64,000 nucleotides of DNA from an uncultured Verrucomicrobiota bacterium (GTDB lineage Bacteria > Verrucomicrobiota > Kiritimatiellia > CAIQIC01 > Lenti-01), in assembly GCA_937860055.1 (NCBI GenBank), contig CALMBO010000027.1:399838-463837 (forward strand), given 5' to 3'. Each line of letters opens with the position of its first letter. The first letter of the stretch is position 1. Of the stretch, positions 19,249-27,959 are shown in pieces. The translations under genes were made by a program, and so were the position numbers. The notes below the pieces were generated by a model, which worked only from the letters and a program-made list of their open reading frames with translations, did not search any database and was not told where the DNA came from.

Positions 19249-20196
19249 ATGAGACATCTGCTTACATTGGAAGACTGGAGCCCGGATCAAATCGCCGAAG
19301 CGATCGCCACGGCGCGGACCATCAAGGCAAACCCGGCAAAATACGCGGACACCCTGCGCCGCAAGACCCTCTGCATGATTTTCGAGAAACCCTCCCTCCG
19401 GACCCGCCTCTCCTTCGAGGCCGGCATGAACCAAATGGGCGGGCACGCCATCTACTACGATACCTCCACCTCCCCCTTCGGCGCCGGCAAGGAATCCATC
19501 GCCGACACCGTGCGGACCATGTGCCGCTACGTGGACATCATCATGGCCCGGCTCTTCAAGCACGAAGATCTGCTGGAGATGGCCCGCTACAGCACCGTTC
19601 CCCTCATCAACGCCCTGACCAACTTCTCCCATCCCGGCCAGATCCTGGCCGATCTGCAGACCATCGAGGAACACAAGGGCCGCCTCAAGGGCCTCAAGCT
19701 GGCCTATCTGGGCGACAGCTTCAACAATGTGACCCACTCCCTCCTCTTTGCCTGCCCCAAGATGGGCATGCACCTCTCCATCGGCTGCCCCGAAGGCAAG
19801 GACTACGAACCGGCCGCCAGCGCCTTCGCCGCCGCCCGGGCCGATGCCGCCCGGAATGGCGTGGAATTCGAGGTCTCCCATGACGCCGCCGCCGCCATCC
19901 GGGGCGCGGACGTGGTCTATACCGATTCCTGGATGAGCTACCACATCCCCAAGGACAAGGCCGGCGCCCGCATGAAGATCTTCGGCCCCTACCAGGTGAC
20001 CGGCGAACTGATGAAAAAGGCCAGGCCCGATGCCATCTTCCTCAACTGCCTGCCGGCCATGCGCGGCATGGAACAAACCGCCGAGGTCATCGACGGCCCC
20101 CAATCGGTGGTGTTCGACGAAGCCGAAAACCGCATGCACATGCACAAGGCTTTGATGTTGATTTTGCTGAGGCAAGCCGGCACCATCCAGGGCTGA
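19249..20196 (+). CDS. argF: Ornithine carbamoyltransferase family protein (variant active site)
   Basis: 315 residues. Carbamoyl-phosphate motifs are intact: EKPSLRTRLSFEAGMNQMGG, ARLFKHEDL, and SHPGQILADL in place of the usual HPCQ. The ornithine-side motifs differ: TDSWMSYHIP stands where most enzymes have D-x-W-x-SMG, and FLNCLPAMRG stands for HCLP, followed by a normal VIDGPQSVVFDEAENR. The likely reaction is ornithine plus carbamoyl phosphate to citrulline in arginine synthesis, but a related amine acceptor is possible. The ATG at 19249 has AAGG before it; a GTG at 19228 would add seven residues. A possible promoter (TTTTAC, 18 bases, TAGGAT) ends at 19218. The kinase gene follows after 14 bases. 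Confidence 0.8.
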   Translation: MRHLLTLEDWSPDQIAEAIATARTIKANPAKYADTLRRKTLCMIFEKPSLRTRLSFEAGMNQMGGHAIYYDTSTSPFGAGKESIADTVRTMCRYVDIIMARLFKHEDLLEMARYSTVPLINALTNFSHPGQILADLQTIEEHKGRLKGLKLAYLGDSFNNVTHSLLFACPKMGMHLSIGCPEGKDYEPAASAFAAARADAARNGVEFEVSHDAAAAIRGADVVYTDSWMSYHIPKDKAGARMKIFGPYQVTGELMKKARPDAIFLNCLPAMRGMEQTAEVIDGPQSVVFDEAENRMHMHKALMLILLRQAGTIQG

Positions 20197-20210
20197 AGCG
20201 GATTCCATCC

Positions 20211-22013
20211 ATGAGCAGCGAACTGGCAGGCGACATCCTCATCGAACGGTTCGAGGTCATCGCCTGCGCCAAATGTTCCCAGCCCATCGACACCACCCGG
20301 TCCGACCCGTTCAGCCTCATCCATTGCCCCGTCTGCGGCGCCGAAATGCGGATCCCCGCCCGCTTCGCCAACTTCATCCTCCTGGATCAGCTGGGCAAGG
20401 GCGGTATGGGATCTGTCTACAAGGCCTACGACGAAACCCTGGGCCGCACGGTCGCCCTCAAGGTGATGCAGCAGTCCATCGGCCAGGATCGCGCCTTCGT
20501 CGAGCAGTTCCTGCAGGAGGCCCGCGCCCTCGCCGCCATCAACAACCCCCACATCGTCCAGATCTACAGCTATGGCGAGGAAAACGGACAGCCCTACATC
20601 GTGATGGAACTGGTGGATGGCGGACGCCTCGACCACATCCAGGAAAAACAGAAATCCCTCGATGAGGTCGTGGTGTTGCAGACCGCCCTGCAAGTCATCC
20701 GCGGGTTGCAGGCGGCCAATGCCGCCGGCATGACCCACGGCGACATCAAGCCGGCCAACATCCTCTTCGACCGCGCCGGCCACGCCAAGGTGGCCGACTT
20801 CGGCCTAGCCCGCTTCAAGGGCGAAAAACCAAAGCCGGGCGAAGTCTGGGGCACCCCCTACTATGTCGCCCCGGAAGTCGTCCGCGGCCAGGCCCCCAAC
20901 GCCGGCTCCGACATCTATTCCCTCGGCGGAACCCTCTACCATGTGCTCACCGGGGAGCCGCCCTTCAATTGCGAAACCGTCACGGATACCGTCCTCCTCC
21001 GGTTCAAGGAACCGCCCCCCGACCCCCGCGTCTTCAAGAGTTCCATCAGCGCCAAGACCTCTTCCATCCTCCTGCGGATGCTGGCGATGGATCCCTTCGC
21101 CCGCTATCCGACCTATGAGTCCCTCCTCAAGGATTTTTCCGACGCCTTGGACCCCCTCATTGAGGCACGGTCCGGAAAAAAGAAGGTCCCGGAAAAGAAA
21201 AGCGTGGCGGTCCCCGTCATGCTGGGCCTCGTGGCTCTGGCGCTGATCGGCGGCATCTCCTATTTCGGCGTCGTCCTCTTCAAGGCCCATCAGAAGGCCA
21301 AGGCCGAACAGGCCCAGTTCGAACGCGATATCGCCGAAGGGCGGATCAAGCAGCGCTTCGTTGGAGGCAAGCTCGTCTATGTCCGCGTGGATGCCGACCC
21401 CGCCGCGGGCACCACCCCTTCGCCGACCGCTCCCGTCGATGAATGGTCCATTCCCGCCAGCGTGGATGCCGCCATCTCGGGCGACAACGCTTCCGCCGAA
21501 TTCAAGGACCAGACCTTCCTTCCCCTGCGCGCGGGGAATGGCGGCGAACTGGCGGAAGCCAGCAAGATCTATCTCCGATTCCCCCTGGCGGACGTCGGCC
21601 GGACACGCATCGACCAGGCCTCCCTGCGCTTGACCGCCCGCAAAACCGCCTCCAAGCCCAAGACCGCTCCCTACAAGCTCCAGCTCTGGGGGCTCAAGGC
21701 GCCGGAATCGTGGGATGGGCAGTTCACCTGGTCCACCGCCCCCGCCAACGACACCACCAGCACCGGCGGCATGATGGCCGAGAAGGCCGTCCTCCTGGCA
21801 ACCTTCGATATCCCCGCGAATCCCGAAACCGGCGATCCCCTCCTGTTTTCCGATGCATCGCTCGCCGCCTTCATCCGCGACTATGCCCACGATGAAATCA
21901 CCCTGGTGGTCACCGGCGATACCGAAACAGATCACCGGAGCGGCTGGCGGATCACGGCCACCGAAGATGCCGAACGGTTCCGCCCCCCCACCCTGATCCT
22001 CAAGGCGAAGTGA
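20211..22013 (+). CDS. Membrane Ser/Thr protein kinase with zinc ribbon and DNRLRE-like C-terminus
   Basis: 600 residues. An N-terminal zinc ribbon has Cys19/Cys22 and Cys39/Cys42. The Hanks-type kinase domain follows: Gly loop LGKGGMGSVY (61-70), Lys84, Glu103, HGD at 176-178 (the HRD site), Asn183, and DFG at 196-198. One transmembrane span is near residues 329-352. The outer part (about 400-600) resembles a DNRLRE beta-sandwich (IYLRFPLADVG, LRLTARKT, and WRITATEDAERFRPPTL near the end). Cytoplasmic phosphorylation coupled to an extracytoplasmic sensor or adhesion module is inferred. Kinases with HGD instead of HRD are common in PVC bacteria. It follows argF closely and may share its transcript. 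Confidence 0.88.
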   Translation: MSSELAGDILIERFEVIACAKCSQPIDTTRSDPFSLIHCPVCGAEMRIPARFANFILLDQLGKGGMGSVYKAYDETLGRTVALKVMQQSIGQDRAFVEQFLQEARALAAINNPHIVQIYSYGEENGQPYIVMELVDGGRLDHIQEKQKSLDEVVVLQTALQVIRGLQAANAAGMTHGDIKPANILFDRAGHAKVADFGLARFKGEKPKPGEVWGTPYYVAPEVVRGQAPNAGSDIYSLGGTLYHVLTGEPPFNCETVTDTVLLRFKEPPPDPRVFKSSISAKTSSILLRMLAMDPFARYPTYESLLKDFSDALDPLIEARSGKKKVPEKKSVAVPVMLGLVALALIGGISYFGVVLFKAHQKAKAEQAQFERDIAEGRIKQRFVGGKLVYVRVDADPAAGTTPSPTAPVDEWSIPASVDAAISGDNASAEFKDQTFLPLRAGNGGELAEASKIYLRFPLADVGRTRIDQASLRLTARKTASKPKTAPYKLQLWGLKAPESWDGQFTWSTAPANDTTSTGGMMAEKAVLLATFDIPANPETGDPLLFSDASLAAFIRDYAHDEITLVVTGDTETDHRSGWRITATEDAERFRPPTLILKAK

Positions 22014-22044
22014 ACCCGCCCCCTATTGGGAGGGAAGGCGCCGC

Positions 22045-22803
22045 CTAAAGCAACCCGGCCTCGCGCAACAACGCTTCGGCCTTGGGCACGTCCCCTGGCG
22101 AGTCCACTCCGATCCCGAACGCCTCGCAATCCAGCACCGCCATGCGGCAGCCCAGCGACAACGCCCGCAATTGTTCCAGCTTCTCCAGGTTCTCCAGCGC
22201 GCAGGGTGGCTCCTTCACCAGCCTCTCCAGGAATGCCCGCTGGTAGCCGTAGATTCCGATATGCCGGAAGTGCTGCCCTTCCACCGGCGCGAATCCCGCC
22301 TCCGCCCCGCGCACAAACGGAATGACCGACCGGGAGAAATAGAGGGCGCGCCCCTCCCGGTCCCGGACCACTTTCACCACATCGGGATTATGCAATTCCC
22401 CGGCCGACCGCACCGGCGAGGCCGCCGTCGCCATGTCCCAGCCGGTCTGGTCGGCCAGCACCCCCGCCACCCGGTCGATCAGGCCGGGATCGATCAACGG
22501 CTCGTCGCCCTGGATGTTCACCACCACATCGGCCCGGATGTCCCGGATCGCTTCCGCAATCCGGTCTGTGCCGGAGGGGTGGTCGGCGCGCGTCATCGCG
22601 GCCCTTGCCCCGAAAGACATCGCCGCCGCCGCGATCCGTTCGTCATCCGTCGCCACGAGGATCTCGTCGAGCCGGCGGGCCTGCCGGGTTCGCTCCACCA
22701 CCCAGGCCAGCAGCGGCTTGCCGCCAATCGGAGCCAGGCTCTTTCCCGGGAAACGGGTGGAACCCCACCGCGACGGAATGACACCGACCACGCGGGGCTT
22801 CAT
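22045..22803 (-). CDS. kdsB: CMP-Kdo synthetase
   Basis: 3-deoxy-manno-octulosonate cytidylyltransferase activates Kdo with CTP for lipid A core assembly. The 252-residue product has the family N-terminus VVGVIPSRWGSTRFPGKSLA, then LVATDDERI, DHPSGTDRIAEA, VVNIQGDEPLI and HIGIYGYQRAFL. It overlaps hldA by four bases (ATGA) and is the last gene of the ten-gene envelope cluster. Together with hldA it shows that the organism makes an LPS with a Kdo/heptose core. Confidence 0.95.
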   Translation of the reverse strand: MKPRVVGVIPSRWGSTRFPGKSLAPIGGKPLLAWVVERTRQARRLDEILVATDDERIAAAAMSFGARAAMTRADHPSGTDRIAEAIRDIRADVVVNIQGDEPLIDPGLIDRVAGVLADQTGWDMATAASPVRSAGELHNPDVVKVVRDREGRALYFSRSVIPFVRGAEAGFAPVEGQHFRHIGIYGYQRAFLERLVKEPPCALENLEKLEQLRALSLGCRMAVLDCEAFGIGVDSPGDVPKAEALLREAGLL

Positions 22804-23813
22804 GGCTCGGAATTCCGCATGTGGGCCAGCAGTTCCTCCGGCGTGCAGGAAGCGGTCCCGAGCTTGCCCACTACCACGCCGGCGGCGATATTCGCCAGCT
22901 CCGCCGATTCCAGAAACTCCGCCCCCGCCGCCAAGGCGGTTACGCAGGCCGCGATGACCGTGTCGCCCGCGCCGCTGACATCGAACACTTCCCGCGCGCG
23001 GGTCGGCACATGGCGGGGACCCTTGCCGCTTGTCATCAGGAACATCCCCTGCGCCCCGAGGGTAATCGCCAGATTCTCGGCCGCCCACTTCTCCATCAGG
23101 ATCTCGCCGGTCTTCAGCAGGGCCTTGTCGGCCAGCGGATTGTCCTTCGCCCCAGGATCGGCCATCCCGGCGATCGCGAAGGCTTCCTTGCGGTTGGGCG
23201 TCGCCACCGTGATGCCTTTCATGTTCAGATCATGCCCTTCCTTGGGGTCCAGGCCGACGGGGATCTTCCGCCTGCGGGCCGCCGCCAGGACAAGATCCAC
23301 GACCTTCTGGGTCACCGCACCCTTGCCATAGTCCTCGACGATGACGCCATCCACCCGCCCCAGTTCAAGGGCAAGCATGGCGAGGAATTTCTCGCTCTGG
23401 CGCGGCGACCATGCCGTCGAGCGCTCGAAATCAACGCGGACCACCTGCTGGCGCTCCGCGATGATGCGCTCCTTGACGATGGTGCTGGCCCCCGCGAACA
23501 TCATGGCGCATTCCACGTCCACATCCGCATGCGTCAGCAGCCAGCGGAGCTCGATGCCCGCCGAATCCTTGCCGATCATGCCCGCGACCGAGGCCTTTCC
23601 TCCCAGGGTGCGGATGTTGCAGGCCACGTTGCTGGCCCCGCCCGGCATGCTGGTCTCCCGGACGACCTTCACCACCGGCACCGGCGCCTCCGGCGAAATC
23701 CGGCTGACCGAACCATACACATACCGGTCCAGCATCAGGTCGCCGACAACCAGCACGCGGCGACGCGGAAATTTCCGCAGCAAGGCGGTAGCTCGCTTCT
23801 GGGATATGCTCAT
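22800..23813 (-). CDS. hldA: D-glycero-beta-D-manno-heptose-7-phosphate kinase
   Basis: 337-residue PfkB-family sugar kinase corresponding to domain 1 of HldE (RfaE): RVLVVGDLMLDRYVYGSVSRISPEAPVPV at the start, then MPGGASNVACNIRTLGG, IVEDYGKGAVT, and the C-terminal anion-hole motif DVSGAGDTVIAA. It makes heptose 1,7-bisphosphate for ADP-heptose, a core LPS sugar. The adenylyltransferase domain 2 is absent, so that step must be carried out by a separate protein elsewhere. It sits 10 bases after the DUF3108 gene. Confidence 0.93.
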   Translation of the reverse strand: MSISQKRATALLRKFPRRRVLVVGDLMLDRYVYGSVSRISPEAPVPVVKVVRETSMPGGASNVACNIRTLGGKASVAGMIGKDSAGIELRWLLTHADVDVECAMMFAGASTIVKERIIAERQQVVRVDFERSTAWSPRQSEKFLAMLALELGRVDGVIVEDYGKGAVTQKVVDLVLAAARRRKIPVGLDPKEGHDLNMKGITVATPNRKEAFAIAGMADPGAKDNPLADKALLKTGEILMEKWAAENLAITLGAQGMFLMTSGKGPRHVPTRAREVFDVSGAGDTVIAACVTALAAGAEFLESAELANIAAGVVVGKLGTASCTPEELLAHMRNSEP

Positions 23814-23823
23814 GGATTCCTCC

Positions 23824-24669
23824 TCATTTCGGCTTGGCGCCCTGCGTCCAGAAATCGTCGCCCGGGCCCCGCACGTTCTTCAGCATGATCTTGATGCTCG
23901 CCACCGGCACGCTGGCCGTGGCGCGGCAGATGGTGTAGCGCTCATCGTCCGAAAGCCACAGGAACATCCGGCCCTTCCGGACGAACATTCCGTTGAATTT
24001 TCCCTTGGGCTCCATCTTGATGCACGGGACCTTGCCGTAGTTCTCCAGCGAAACCTTTTCCCGCTTCCCGGCCTCGACGATCAACTCGTACATCTTTTCG
24101 TCCGTCATCACGCGATAGACCCGCGTTTCTTCCGCCGGAATGGGTTCTTTCCGGATCCAATACATCAGCCCCATTAGGTCGCGGGTGTCGGCTTCGATGT
24201 CGAAATCCTTCTGCTTGTCCTTCAGGAGCGACTTCCAATGACCCTTCTTCGCCGCATGGTCGAAGGTCGTGATCTCGTGGTAGCGGTGCCGGCCCTCGCG
24301 GCTTTTCTTCTCGAAACTCAGCGGCAGAAAGGTGGCCGGATCCAGCAGCGTCAGCATGGTTTCCTCCACCGGATAGAGCTTCTCCACGAGGCCATTCGAC
24401 TTGGCCGTCATCGACAGCGACAACAGGCGCCGCCCGTCGCGGTTCACCCACTCGGCCTTGGCCGTGGCTTCCCCCACCATGAAAACGCCCCAGAACACCT
24501 CGTAGTCGATTTCTTCGCCGACCGGAAACCATAGCTCCGGAACCGGATCGTCCCATGGAAGGCCCACCGGCGACTCTGAGGCCGGGACCGGAATGGCAAC
24601 CGCCAGGCACAGCAGCAGACAGGCAGGAAACAGGCGCTTCTTCGGAAAAATGGAGCTGAGTTCAGGCAT
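23824..24669 (-). CDS. DUF3108 family exported protein
   Basis: 281 residues with an N-terminal signal peptide (about 12-32, LFPACLLLCLAVAIPVPA). The mature part begins with WFPVGEEIDYEVFWGVFMVGEA, a typical DUF3108 opening, and has a beta-rich pattern expected for a periplasmic barrel-like fold; DUF3108 proteins have no firmly known job but are often linked to the envelope. It overlaps the preceding zinc-finger-like gene by eight bases. Placement between exbBD/TPR and LPS genes supports an envelope role (inference). Confidence 0.8.
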   Translation of the reverse strand: MPELSSIFPKKRLFPACLLLCLAVAIPVPASESPVGLPWDDPVPELWFPVGEEIDYEVFWGVFMVGEATAKAEWVNRDGRRLLSLSMTAKSNGLVEKLYPVEETMLTLLDPATFLPLSFEKKSREGRHRYHEITTFDHAAKKGHWKSLLKDKQKDFDIEADTRDLMGLMYWIRKEPIPAEETRVYRVMTDEKMYELIVEAGKREKVSLENYGKVPCIKMEPKGKFNGMFVRKGRMFLWLSDDERYTICRATASVPVASIKIMLKNVRGPGDDFWTQGAKPK

Positions 24670-25231
24670 GGGGAGGCTCGGCCGCCTTGTGTTCAGCTCC
24701 GGGATCCGGCTTCGGACCTTTTCCCGGCGGTGGAGGAATGCCCAGCAGTTCCATGACCTCCAGCTGGACGCTTTCGATTTCCTTCAAACGAAGCTGGGGA
24801 TCGGGAACGACAAAGCTTTCGCCCGTCTGCTTGTGCTCGTAGACCCGGATCTTCCGGCCGTCGGGCTGCAGCTGCACTTCCTTTTCAACCAGGATCCGGC
24901 GGCGTTCGAGCATCACCGCCAGGATGAAGATCACATTGCGGCGCGACGGATCATCTGTCTCCATCATCTCGCGGAGAAGGGACTCCGCCGTCTCCTTCTT
25001 CAACGGCTCCGGCGCCTTTTTCTCCGGCGCGACCCAGATGGCGGACCAGGCGCTGACCTCCCCCCCCTCCCTCTGGCTCCGCGAAGGCCAGCAGGCCGAA
25101 CAAAAATCTTCTCGCAGATATCCGTCCTCCGCGAAGCGCAGGCGCGACATCAGGGCCTCGCGGTCCGCGAACTTCTTTTGGCAGGCGACGCACTGGTCGG
25201 TGCATGTGCGGATGTTCCATTCCGAATTCAT
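24662..25231 (-). CDS. Unrecognised protein with Cys-x2-Cys pairs
   Basis: 189 residues, no family recognised. The N-terminus has CTDQCVACQ followed about 25 residues later by CSACW, which looks like a zinc-binding ribbon. The middle is predicted helical (ESLLREMMETDD, RNVIFILAVMLERRR), then come YEHKQTGESFVVPDP and a Pro/Gly-rich tail. There is no signal peptide, so it is probably cytoplasmic. It overlaps the TPR gene upstream (ATGA) and the DUF3108 gene downstream, so it is surely translated with them. A small regulatory or assembly role is conceivable but not shown. Confidence 0.75.
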   Translation of the reverse strand: MNSEWNIRTCTDQCVACQKKFADREALMSRLRFAEDGYLREDFCSACWPSRSQREGGEVSAWSAIWVAPEKKAPEPLKKETAESLLREMMETDDPSRRNVIFILAVMLERRRILVEKEVQLQPDGRKIRVYEHKQTGESFVVPDPQLRLKEIESVQLEVMELLGIPPPPGKGPKPDPGAEHKAAEPPHA

Positions 25232-27540
25232 GGGATCTGGCCTTCCACTTGTCTAGAGAAGCTTGAATCAGGATAGCGCTCTTTTAACTCTTTCCAGGCG
25301 GCAGCCTGTTCGGCCGTCTTCCCAATCTGGCCGAACAACCGCCCCGCCCGGTAGAGGCTGTGCGGCGTCCATTCCGGATCGTCGAACAAGACGGCGACGC
25401 TCATGAAATGGCGGGCGGCCTTCTCGGCCTGCCCGGCGGCCTCGGCGGCCTCCCCCAGCCCGAAATAGGCCCGGGCCCGCAAATCCAGCGATTCGTCACC
25501 GGTGGCGGCCTGCGCGGCGGCGGCGTAGCGGGACTCCGCCGGGCCATGCCGGCCGGCCTTCAGTTCCAAAGCCGCCAGCAACAGCTGCGACTCCGCGCCT
25601 TCCCTCGTGGTGGCCTTTTCCAGCACGGCCTTCTCGTACAGGGCGATGGCCGCTTCCTCGTCGCCCAGCTGCGACTGGCTGGCGCCGGCCCAATGCCATC
25701 CGATCTGGCGCCAAGAGGGTTCGGCCGCGTTTGCCGCCAGGGCGGAGGCCGCTTGCAGCGATCGGTTGTATTGCCCTTGGTCGAAACGGCGGCGGATCAG
25801 CCATTCCACCAACGCCGGGTTTTCCGCGACCAGCTGCGGGGCTTCCAGCAACGGATCGATCTGGTCGGCCGCCTCATCCATGCGATCCTGCCGCTGCAGG
25901 ACCACCGCCAACCGCAGGCGGACCAGCGCCGCGGTCTGCGCATCGGGCGCGGCCGCCAGGCTGGCGCGCAACGCGGCCTCGGCTTCCGGCCATTGTGATT
26001 TCTCCGAGAACAGCACCCCTCTCCAATACTGGGCCCGCGCCTTCTGGGGTCCGTCGGAACTCTTCTCCAGAAGCGCATCCAGCGTTTCCATCGCCTCTTT
26101 GCCCTTTTTCAACTCGATCAAAACCAGGGCCTTCTGCAACCGGGCCTCGGCAAGGATTTCGACATCCGCCTTCCGATCGAGAAGGGCGTCCCAATCCGCC
26201 AGCGCCCCCTTGGGGTCTCCGGCGCGCGCGCGCGCCAGGGCGGAAGCCTTCAGGGCCTCGTTCACCGCCGCATTCCGGGGATATTCATCGGCTACCCGGC
26301 GGAAAAAGCCGGCGGCCTCCTCCAGACGCCCCGCCTCGCGAGCCATCTCGCCAAGGCGCAGCAAGGACGGCGCCGCCTGGGCCGAACGGGGAAATTGCGA
26401 GAGGATCGACTCATAGCGGCCACGGGCCGGATCCAGACGGCCCAGTTCCCGCTCGGATTCGGCGCGCATCCAGAGCACGTCCTCTTCGTTGGCGGATTCC
26501 GGTTGCGCGGGCGCGGCCAGCAGGGCCTTCTCGTATTCGCCGCGCTTGAAATGCGTCACCATGATCTCATAGGCCGCGCGACTGGCGAAACGGGTGCCCG
26601 GATAGTTCTTCGCAACGGCCTCGTAGTCCGACAAGGCTTCGCCGTCGCGATTCATTTTCCGCAGGCAATTGGCGCGCAGATAAAGGCCCGAGGCCGCCGT
26701 TTCGGCATCGGCGGCGCCCTCCTCCAGCTTGTCCGCCAACTCCATCGCCTCGGACGTCCGGTCCAGATAGTACAGGCTCCAAGCCGTCGCCAGCAGGGCG
26801 TCGCGGGCCCGGCGCTCGCCGGGCAGCTCGACCAGTAGCGATTGGAGAGTGTCCGCGGCCTGCTGATAGTCTTCCTGCCGGTAGGCCCAATCGCCCCAGC
26901 GGAACAAGGCCTCTGCCTTGGCCGCCGGCGTACCGGCGCGCTCCACCGCTGTTTCGAACCACGCCGCCATCTGGCCGTCGTTGTCCTTGTCCTTCGCATG
27001 GAGGGCGGCCAGATCCAGCGCGGCATAGGAGGCATAGGGCGAATCGCCATGTTCCTCCAGCAGGCGCTCGTAGGCGGCGCCGGCCCCCTTCTCATCCCCG
27101 GCCTTCAGGCGGCTGTATCCCAGATAGTAGGAAGCGGACGCCGCGGTTTCCTTGGCAGGCTCGCCCTGCAACAGGGAGTCCAGAAGCGTTGCGGCGTCTT
27201 CATGCCGGCCTTCGGCGATGGCAAGCTCGGCCCGGCGCAGTTCCGCCCGGGGCGTCTGCTCGCTCTTTGGAAATTCGGTCGTCAACCGTTTGTAGAAACG
27301 CTCCGCCCCGGCCTGGTTCCCCATCTGGCGATAGCATTCGCCCGTGCGATACAGCGCCGCAGGCGCATGCTCGCTGTCCGGATGGTCGCGGAGCAGGACC
27401 AGATACTCCCCCACCGCCGTCTCGTAGAATCCCCGCAGGTAGATCCCGTCGGCAAAGCGCATCTGCTCGTCGGCGCTCAACGCCCAGGCCCGAGCGACGA
27501 ACGACAAGCCGATGAGGAGGAAGACCGGGATCCGCTTCAT
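25228..27540 (-). CDS. Exported TPR-repeat protein
   Basis: 770 residues from the ATG at 27540 (a GTG one codon earlier is possible). A signal peptide (KRIPVFLLIGLSFVARAWA) is followed by tetratricopeptide repeats over nearly the whole length, for example YLVLLRDHPDSEHAPAALYR, FYKRLTTEFPKSEQTPRAEL and ALSDYEAVAKNYPGTRFA. The early repeats resemble YbgF/CpoB and BamD-type repeats, which bind envelope partners. Directly following exbB and exbD, and overlapping exbD by one base, it likely works with that proton-driven complex in the periplasm (inference). Confidence 0.85.
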   Translation of the reverse strand: MKRIPVFLLIGLSFVARAWALSADEQMRFADGIYLRGFYETAVGEYLVLLRDHPDSEHAPAALYRTGECYRQMGNQAGAERFYKRLTTEFPKSEQTPRAELRRAELAIAEGRHEDAATLLDSLLQGEPAKETAASASYYLGYSRLKAGDEKGAGAAYERLLEEHGDSPYASYAALDLAALHAKDKDNDGQMAAWFETAVERAGTPAAKAEALFRWGDWAYRQEDYQQAADTLQSLLVELPGERRARDALLATAWSLYYLDRTSEAMELADKLEEGAADAETAASGLYLRANCLRKMNRDGEALSDYEAVAKNYPGTRFASRAAYEIMVTHFKRGEYEKALLAAPAQPESANEEDVLWMRAESERELGRLDPARGRYESILSQFPRSAQAAPSLLRLGEMAREAGRLEEAAGFFRRVADEYPRNAAVNEALKASALARARAGDPKGALADWDALLDRKADVEILAEARLQKALVLIELKKGKEAMETLDALLEKSSDGPQKARAQYWRGVLFSEKSQWPEAEAALRASLAAAPDAQTAALVRLRLAVVLQRQDRMDEAADQIDPLLEAPQLVAENPALVEWLIRRRFDQGQYNRSLQAASALAANAAEPSWRQIGWHWAGASQSQLGDEEAAIALYEKAVLEKATTREGAESQLLLAALELKAGRHGPAESRYAAAAQAATGDESLDLRARAYFGLGEAAEAAGQAEKAARHFMSVAVLFDDPEWTPHSLYRAGRLFGQIGKTAEQAAAWKELKERYPDSSFSRQVEGQIP

Positions 27541-27959
27541 CACGATCCCGGCGCCAGCGTGGCAAACGAGATGTTCCAGATGTCCGCCTGGCGGCAGGTG
27601 TCCAACACCCGGACCACATGTTCATAGGCCGTCGCCTTGTCCGCGCGCAACAGCACGGGCTGGCCGGGAAACAGCTCCACGAGCCGGTCCATCATCGTCC
27701 GCAACTGGGCGTCGTCCAGCATCTGCCCGTTGACCACCGTCGCGCCGTCCGCCATCACGTTGATGATGACTTCGCCCGGCAGGCGCTGCGGCATGCCGCC
27801 GGTGGCGGCCGTCGGCAGCGCGATGTCGATTTCCGTCTCCCACTGGGAGAAGATCTGGCTGGTCACGAAGAAACACAGCAGCAGGAAGACCACATCGATC
27901 ATCGGCGTCAGGGGAACGCCGGGATTCACGGGAAAGAGCTTCTTCTTCTGGAAGTTCAT
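27540..27959 (-). CDS. exbD: ExbD/TolR-type biopolymer transport protein
   Basis: 139 residues. A short cytoplasmic start (FQKKKLFPVNPGVPLTPMIDVVFLLLCFFV) leads into one membrane span whose Asp in PMIDVVFLLL is the proton-carrying residue of this family. The periplasmic domain (about 40-139) has VLLRADKATAYEHVVRVLD, the usual ExbD/TolR end. It partners with ExbB to turn the proton gradient into force on the outer membrane. Without a TonB or TolA gene nearby, the Ton and Tol assignments cannot be told apart. Confidence 0.92.
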   Translation of the reverse strand: MNFQKKKLFPVNPGVPLTPMIDVVFLLLCFFVTSQIFSQWETEIDIALPTAATGGMPQRLPGEVIINVMADGATVVNGQMLDDAQLRTMMDRLVELFPGQPVLLRADKATAYEHVVRVLDTCRQADIWNISFATLAPGS

